NCBI GenBank assembly: GCA_031290695.1 | Contig: JAITNB010000067.1 | Location: forward strand, 1-38,335 | Length of the DNA: 38,335 nt | DNA from: Coriobacteriales bacterium | Lineage (GTDB): Bacteria; Actinomycetota; Coriobacteriia; Coriobacteriales; UBA8131 | Direction of reading: 5' to 3' | Part shown: positions 33,811 to 38,335 of the stretch, piece after piece | How the letters are laid out: every line of letters begins with the position of its first letter | How positions within the stretch are numbered: position 1 is the stretch's first letter | Program-made: the position numbers and the translations under genes | Notes under the pieces: generated by a model | What the model saw: only the letters and a program-made list of their open reading frames with translations | Databases searched by the model: none | What the model was told of the DNA's origin: nothing

Positions 33811-36600
33811 CTAGAGCACGTCGTTTTCCATCAGGGTACGCAGAAGCTCCGGCACTGAATGCACGTCGATCTTCTCATACAGGTGTGAGATGTGGGTCTT
33901 GACAGTGTTCTGCGATGTGCAGAACCGCACGGCGATGTCCTTGCGGTTAAAGCCCTCCTTGAGCATCAGCAACACCTCCTGTTCGCGGCTGGTGAGGTTC
34001 CAGAGGTTGGCGAGCCGCTCGCTCTTTATCACCTGCGACTTGGTGACCGTCACCTGCGAGCCGTTTGGTGCAGCATCGTTGCCAAAACCGTCCTCGTTTT
34101 CCTCGAAGGCCCGCAAGAGCTTACGGATAAACCGCTCGTTGGTGTAGCCTGCATGCCCTGAGCTGAGCAGCTCCATGAGAAGTGCGCGGACGACCTCGCC
34201 CTCCTCGACAAAGCGGCGGATCAACTGCTCGGTACCCGCTATGCTCAACGCATCCTTGATAAAGCGATTGGCAGCGGTACCCATATGCAGACGGTAGGAG
34301 GTAACAGCCGCCAGAATCAAAGACTCGACACGCAAAAGCTCGAGCCCCAGGCGCTCAGAGCTTGCTATACAGGCGCTGAGGAGTTGGGCGACTTCGTCAA
34401 GGCCGGCCTCATCGGCCCGCATAAGCGCGATGCGGGCGCGCTCGATCGCTATGGCCAGCTCGCCGGTGGCAGTTGTGGGAAACCCCAGTATCTCGTACTC
34501 GTCAAGCGCCTCCTGCGCCGACTCGGTGTCGCCCTGGATGAGGTAAATGCGGGCCTGTTGGGTAAATACGCGGTATGAGACGCCGCGCGGTGGGACATCG
34601 TTATACTTGCGCAGCTCCTCACGGGCCAAGGTGAGCTGCAACTGCGCATCCGCATAGCTCCCTTTGGCAACAAAATACTGGCTGTACGCAACGCAGACGT
34701 CTAAGAAGATGTCGATATTGCGGTCGGCCGACACGCGCTTGAACGCGCGCTGCATCATGGCATTTGTCTCCTCAAGGCGGTTCTGCTCAATCTTGACAAG
34801 GCTCAAAAGCCCGTAGAGCGCCCCATAGACCGAGAAGTCCTGTGGGCATTCGGCTATCGTCGAGCGACAGAGCTCTTCGGCCTTGGAAAGCTGGCCTTGT
34901 CGGTAGAGCATCACGACGGTCTGATACCTGGTGAGTCCCGTGAGGAAGTCGAAGTGGTTCGCGCGGGCCAGGGTCATCGCCTTGACGTAGAACTTCTTGG
35001 CCTTCTCAAAGTCGCCGGACTGGTCGTAGGCCTCTGCGAGGCTCTGGAGCAGCACCATACGCAGCAGGTCGTCCGTAAGCGGGTTGAGCTCCTCGATGAG
35101 TTGGCTGCACAGCCCGATGCTCTTCTCGTTGTTGCCCTTGAACACGTGGCACTTGACCTCGATTGACCGCACCACGAGGGCAAGGCGCTGTTCATGGAGG
35201 TCGTCGATGGCGTCAGGGGCGGGCCTGCCAGAAACATCCAAGGCCTCGACGGTACGCTTGCTCCAATACAAGGCATCGTTGGCCCGCCCCAGGAAGGTGT
35301 AGGCCCAGGCCGCAGACAGGCAAAAGCGCGGGCCGTGCTCGATGTTGTCGCTATCCAGCGAGAAGAGCCAGGGGAGCAGCTGCGCGTAGTCACGGGGCAA
35401 GTCCTCGAAGACGAACTTCGACATGTTGAGCACAAAGACGTCATCGGTCGCAGCAATCACATAACGGGTGGAGAGCAGGGGCATCTTCTCGTTACGATAC
35501 CACTGCCCTGCCCGATGGTTGAGCGAGCGCAGGGTGTCGCGCCTGAGTTCCAATGCCTGGCTTTGGAGCCACTGCGCAAACAGCGGGTGATAGCGAAACC
35601 AGGTCTGGCTCTTGTCTATCGCATAGGTAAACAGGCCGTTGCGCTCCAGATAGCGGATGATGTCGGCAGAATCCTTTGTCTGCGTGACAAAGTTGCAGAG
35701 TGAGCCGCAAAAATCCTGGAGATAGGCAGTCTCGATGATAAAACTGGTGATGCGCGGGGGAAGGCCCTCTATGGCCTTCTTGAAGACGAACTCACTGATA
35801 AACCGCTCGGTGCCCGAGAACTCCTCTATAGCTGTTGCGATGTCGGTTCCGGTCTGCGCCGATTGCAGGAGCACGTTGACGGCAAACGGCCAGCCTTCGG
35901 TCTTACGGAAGAGCTTGTCGAGGCTTGTGGGGTCGAGGGGCTTGCCCAGCTGCTCGCCCATATAGGCGGCAAGCTCCTTCTTGGTAAACGAGAGCTCGTT
36001 GATGCCGATTATGGCAAGCTCGTTGTAGGCATTCTGATGTACGAGATGGTTGTTGAGGTAGGCGCGCGAGGAGATGACGACGTGGATGTTGGACGGCAGC
36101 ATCCCGGAGAACACAAAGAGCTGCGTCTCGCTCTCCGAGAACCTGAACGTCTCGAAGTTGACCATGACCAGGTAGTATCTGGTATTGTCTGCCGCAGTCT
36201 GCGTGATATGGTTTGCGATGGTTATCAGCTGCTCATGGATTGTGAACTGCTCAAAGAGCTCTGCACTCTTGGCAATCTCGTCGTGTATGCCCGGCCAGCA
36301 ATGCTCCAGGGCGGTTATGAGGTTGCTCCAGAAGATGGCGGGGTCCCCATCGCTTTCGTCCACCTTAAACCAGATGCCGCATCGCTGCTCGTCACCGGGG
36401 CTGACCTCGATGCGAAACCATTCGCTGAGCAAAAGGGTCTTGCCGTAACCCTGGGGCGCCTGGACGAGGACGTACTTCTTCTCAGCGGCCTTATGAAGGC
36501 GCTTGAGAAGCCGCTCTTTTGCAAACGGCTGTACCGACGGATTGGGAAGCATCAATTTTGAGAGGTTTGGCTGATGTGAAAAGAACTCTTTAGCAGACAT
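33811..36600 (-). CDS. Large MalT-like STAND ATPase / LuxR transcriptional regulator
   Basis: This is a 929-residue protein. Residues 48-55 (APQGYGKT) form the Walker A loop of a STAND-type NTPase, followed by a winged-helix region. A long helical TPR-like middle (about 400-800) comes next, with motifs such as LAEAYDQSGDFEKAKKFYVKAM. A C-terminal LuxR helix-turn-helix (LTSREQEVLLMLKEGFNRKDIA, SQNTVKTHISHLYEKI) ends the protein. MalT-class regulators bind an inducer through the TPR part, oligomerise with ATP and activate promoters. ATG 36600 has GAGGAG 10 nt upstream and keeps the NTPase intact; ATG 36750 would add 50 residues of unusual composition. It is a plausible activator of the ACC-N-GGT promoters nearby, which is inference. 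Confidence 0.85.
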   Translation of the reverse strand: MSAKEFFSHQPNLSKLMLPNPSVQPFAKERLLKRLHKAAEKKYVLVQAPQGYGKTLLLSEWFRIEVSPGDEQRCGIWFKVDESDGDPAIFWSNLITALEHCWPGIHDEIAKSAELFEQFTIHEQLITIANHITQTAADNTRYYLVMVNFETFRFSESETQLFVFSGMLPSNIHVVISSRAYLNNHLVHQNAYNELAIIGINELSFTKKELAAYMGEQLGKPLDPTSLDKLFRKTEGWPFAVNVLLQSAQTGTDIATAIEEFSGTERFISEFVFKKAIEGLPPRITSFIIETAYLQDFCGSLCNFVTQTKDSADIIRYLERNGLFTYAIDKSQTWFRYHPLFAQWLQSQALELRRDTLRSLNHRAGQWYRNEKMPLLSTRYVIAATDDVFVLNMSKFVFEDLPRDYAQLLPWLFSLDSDNIEHGPRFCLSAAWAYTFLGRANDALYWSKRTVEALDVSGRPAPDAIDDLHEQRLALVVRSIEVKCHVFKGNNEKSIGLCSQLIEELNPLTDDLLRMVLLQSLAEAYDQSGDFEKAKKFYVKAMTLARANHFDFLTGLTRYQTVVMLYRQGQLSKAEELCRSTIAECPQDFSVYGALYGLLSLVKIEQNRLEETNAMMQRAFKRVSADRNIDIFLDVCVAYSQYFVAKGSYADAQLQLTLAREELRKYNDVPPRGVSYRVFTQQARIYLIQGDTESAQEALDEYEILGFPTTATGELAIAIERARIALMRADEAGLDEVAQLLSACIASSERLGLELLRVESLILAAVTSYRLHMGTAANRFIKDALSIAGTEQLIRRFVEEGEVVRALLMELLSSGHAGYTNERFIRKLLRAFEENEDGFGNDAAPNGSQVTVTKSQVIKSERLANLWNLTSREQEVLLMLKEGFNRKDIAVRFCTSQNTVKTHISHLYEKIDVHSVPELLRTLMENDVL

Positions 36601-36633
36601 GGCCCGATGTCTCCTCGCTTTGACAGAGTTAGA

Positions 36634-36639
36634 AGTATA
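36634..36639 (-). promoter_or_regulatory. Possible -10 box (TATACT) for the STAND/LuxR gene
   Basis: TATACT on the minus strand lies 33 nt ahead of the chosen ATG and would give a leader of about 27 nt holding the GAGGAG site. A nearby TTATAC (about 9 nt upstream) is an alternative. There is no good -35 and no ACC-N-GGT dyad, so it is not a copy of the two operator-bearing promoters. Confidence 0.35.
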
Positions 36640-36762
36640 CCCGTATAACCCAGTGGACGAATATACGACACCCCTCACCCGCTCATTCCATTGTGCCACA
36701 GAACAGGGATGGAATATAGAGGTATCGGTATTATTTGATGGGTTAGGCAAAGGGTGATTTTC

Positions 36763-38335
36763 TCACCTCGATGTCACCCGATACTCCTCAAGCAGGGCAT
36801 GGAGCTTCTGCGGCAGCACCGTGGGGCTGGCAATCATCTCGAAGCGCGGCGTGATGGGAATACCGTAGTGCTCGCCGATGCTGATATGCCCAGCATAGAC
36901 CTGCCCCGGCATGTTCTGCATGGTCTTGAACGCGGCATAGTTGTCTGAGAACAGCCCGTCGCTGATTATGAGGCAGAAGACGTCGCGCGCGGGGTTTGCC
37001 AGGGCGCTGGCGCGCACCTGCTTGAGGGCCCCGTTTATGAGCGTGAAGTTGCTCTGAGGGTGCATGAGGTTGTAATACGCCGCCTCCTTCTGCACAAGCG
37101 GTATCTCTTTGACCAGCGCCGTGAGCTCGGCCCAACCAGAGCCAAATGCCAGGAGCTGTGCGCGCACATCCACATCGCTGAGCGACTGGTCACGCGTGGC
37201 CCGATAACGCGCCGTTTGCAGGCCCTCGATGAGGCACAGCGCAGTCGCGGCGGCATAGTGGGCATTGGGCCCGCCCATCGAGCCGCTCACATCGAGCAAC
37301 AGGAATATGTCCAGGCCGCTAAACTGCAACTCCTGGTGCCGGATGATCGGGCGGACTGGCTGCCAGATGGCCTGTTGGCTGCACGTTTCGAGCTGCACAA
37401 GGGCCTGAGGCAAACGCGCAGGGTGGAGCCGTACGCCCTCAACCGACGCGCAGGGCCGATACCTTGGCACCGAGATAAGCTCCTTGGGCGATGCCAGGGT
37501 GAGCAGGACGTCGGCCACACCTGAGATGACCGGCCGCCATCTGGCCACCTGGGCCAGGTACTCTGTGGCTGTAGCGTCTTGGACAGCAAGGTCGTCCGTA
37601 GGCTCACCGGAGCGCGGCAGCATGAGGCCCGGGGCGCCATCGTCCTCGGTCTCTGCAAGGCTGCCCAAGTCTTTGCCCTGGGCCAGCTGCACCTCCATGA
37701 GGTTGTCTTTGGCCGTGTTATAGAAGTGCTCAAAATCCTCGGTGCGCGTACCTTCGTCAGGCGTGCCGATGACCAGCGGGTTGTCGTCGCCAGAAGCGCC
37801 AAAGGGGCTCGACTGCCCATAGAGGTTGTGCAACAACAGGCTGTCATAATGTTTGACGTCCTCTTCAAGGAGCTCTGAGAACACCGCATAGAGCGTCTCG
37901 TCTGCCCAGGTGCGCCGCTCGGCAAAGGAGGCATCGGCGAGGCCTAAAGCCTGTGCCGTCGCAAGGCCTGGTAGGACGCCTATCTGCTCTAAGGGCGTGG
38001 GGCTTGCCTGCACCTGCTGAGGGGGACGCTCGGCCATGTTGATGCGCACCAGGTCCATGAACTGGATATGTGGCGGCAGCAGGAGCAGGTCATGTGGCAC
38101 AAGGCGCGAGATGAACGTATCCAGATAGCGGGCAAAAAGAGGCACACGCCTCAGACGCAGATCGACGGCCGTGTCATCAATGACCGTCGTGAAAAACCGG
38201 CGGGCCTCGGTGCGCACCTTGTTAAGGCTCCCCTGCTCGGAGAAGCCCTGGTAGTGCGCGCTCAACACGGTGCGTTTTGGCTCAGGCAAGCTGCGCTCGA
38301 TGAAGAAGCCGGGGTCGAGGAAGTCGCGGGCGCGC
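36763..38335 (-). CDS. VWA-domain protein (CoxE/NorD/CbbO-like), 5' end outside the window
   Basis: The frame stays open to the right edge: codons before the TTG at 38289 read ARDFLDPGFFIERSL with no stop, so the gene enters from outside and at least 523 residues are visible. The von Willebrand A domain is near the C-terminus with an intact MIDAS motif (LLLDVSGSMGG) and a later FCLIISDGLFSDN. VWA proteins of this kind usually act with a MoxR-type AAA+ ATPase in metal-centre insertion or enzyme activation; any such partner would lie beyond the edge. Its stop is 163 bp ahead of the STAND/LuxR start, so a separate promoter follows. Confidence 0.8.
   Translation of the reverse strand, partial: RARDFLDPGFFIERSLPEPKRTVLSAHYQGFSEQGSLNKVRTEARRFFTTVIDDTAVDLRLRRVPLFARYLDTFISRLVPHDLLLLPPHIQFMDLVRINMAERPPQQVQASPTPLEQIGVLPGLATAQALGLADASFAERRTWADETLYAVFSELLEEDVKHYDSLLLHNLYGQSSPFGASGDDNPLVIGTPDEGTRTEDFEHFYNTAKDNLMEVQLAQGKDLGSLAETEDDGAPGLMLPRSGEPTDDLAVQDATATEYLAQVARWRPVISGVADVLLTLASPKELISVPRYRPCASVEGVRLHPARLPQALVQLETCSQQAIWQPVRPIIRHQELQFSGLDIFLLLDVSGSMGGPNAHYAAATALCLIEGLQTARYRATRDQSLSDVDVRAQLLAFGSGWAELTALVKEIPLVQKEAAYYNLMHPQSNFTLINGALKQVRASALANPARDVFCLIISDGLFSDNYAAFKTMQNMPGQVYAGHISIGEHYGIPITPRFEMIASPTVLPQKLHALLEEYRVTSR

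Noticed and set aside
1..38335. CRISPR arrays, tRNA or rRNA genes, insertion sequences, phage or conjugation genes
   Set aside because: None recognised on either strand; no repeat-spacer pattern, cloverleaf, transposase or integrase was seen.

Overview
The window looks like a stretch of an anaerobic gut-type actinobacterial chromosome, most plausibly Coriobacteriia/Eggerthellaceae. The reasons are the density of molybdopterin enzymes, a regulator made of a multi-spanning membrane domain joined to a LuxR helix-turn-helix, a second very large STAND/LuxR regulator, a small zinc-ribbon protein beginning MCF, and an acetogen-type folate methyl branch. This placement is inferred from gene content; no rRNA or other taxonomic marker is present. 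Almost everything from 908 to the right edge lies on the minus strand, so transcription runs from high to low coordinates. Only one gene (353-883) is on the plus strand.

Left edge (1-900): the first 36 codons of a minus-strand hisS run off the edge. They are divergent from a DUF2284 metal-binding protein, and an array of 9-bp repeats lies between the two promoters.

Region A (908-14969) appears AT-richer than the rest and forms an aromatic-compound block: two MFS transporters, two complete alpha/beta pairs that resemble pyrogallol-phloroglucinol transhydroxylase (a molybdopterin enzyme without its own Fe-S cluster plus a three-cluster ferredoxin subunit with a C-terminal beta domain), a flavodoxin-fold reductase, a URO-D-type methyltransferase, its corrinoid protein, and a membrane-LuxR regulator. 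A coherent reading is uptake of a methoxylated polyphenol, removal of methyl groups onto a corrinoid, and hydroxyl rearrangement or removal on the freed phenol.

Region B (15273-22850) is a GC-rich operon for methyl transfer and folate C1 chemistry: URO-D methyltransferase, corrinoid protein, fused MetF-MetV reductase, methyl-THF:corrinoid methyltransferase, Fhs, FchA and FolD. It can pass methyl groups from a methyl donor to THF and on to formate, or run in reverse. CODH/ACS and a corrinoid reactivase are not in the window.

Region C (23075-32460) holds two acetylene-hydratase-family molybdo/tungsto enzymes, one with a four-cluster Fe-S subunit and an NrfD membrane subunit, together with a zinc-ribbon protein, a PQ-loop-like small membrane protein, a trigger-factor-like protein without its PPIase domain, and a double-length SpoVA-type membrane protein.

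Region D (32656-38335) holds a DUF2064 transferase, a small ferredoxin, a 929-residue LuxR/STAND regulator and a VWA-domain protein that runs off the right edge.

Promoters upstream of region B and of the larger acetylene-hydratase-like gene share an ACC-N6/7-GGT dyad, a TATACT -10 box at the same distance, and a leader motif. This suggests common control of the two units.
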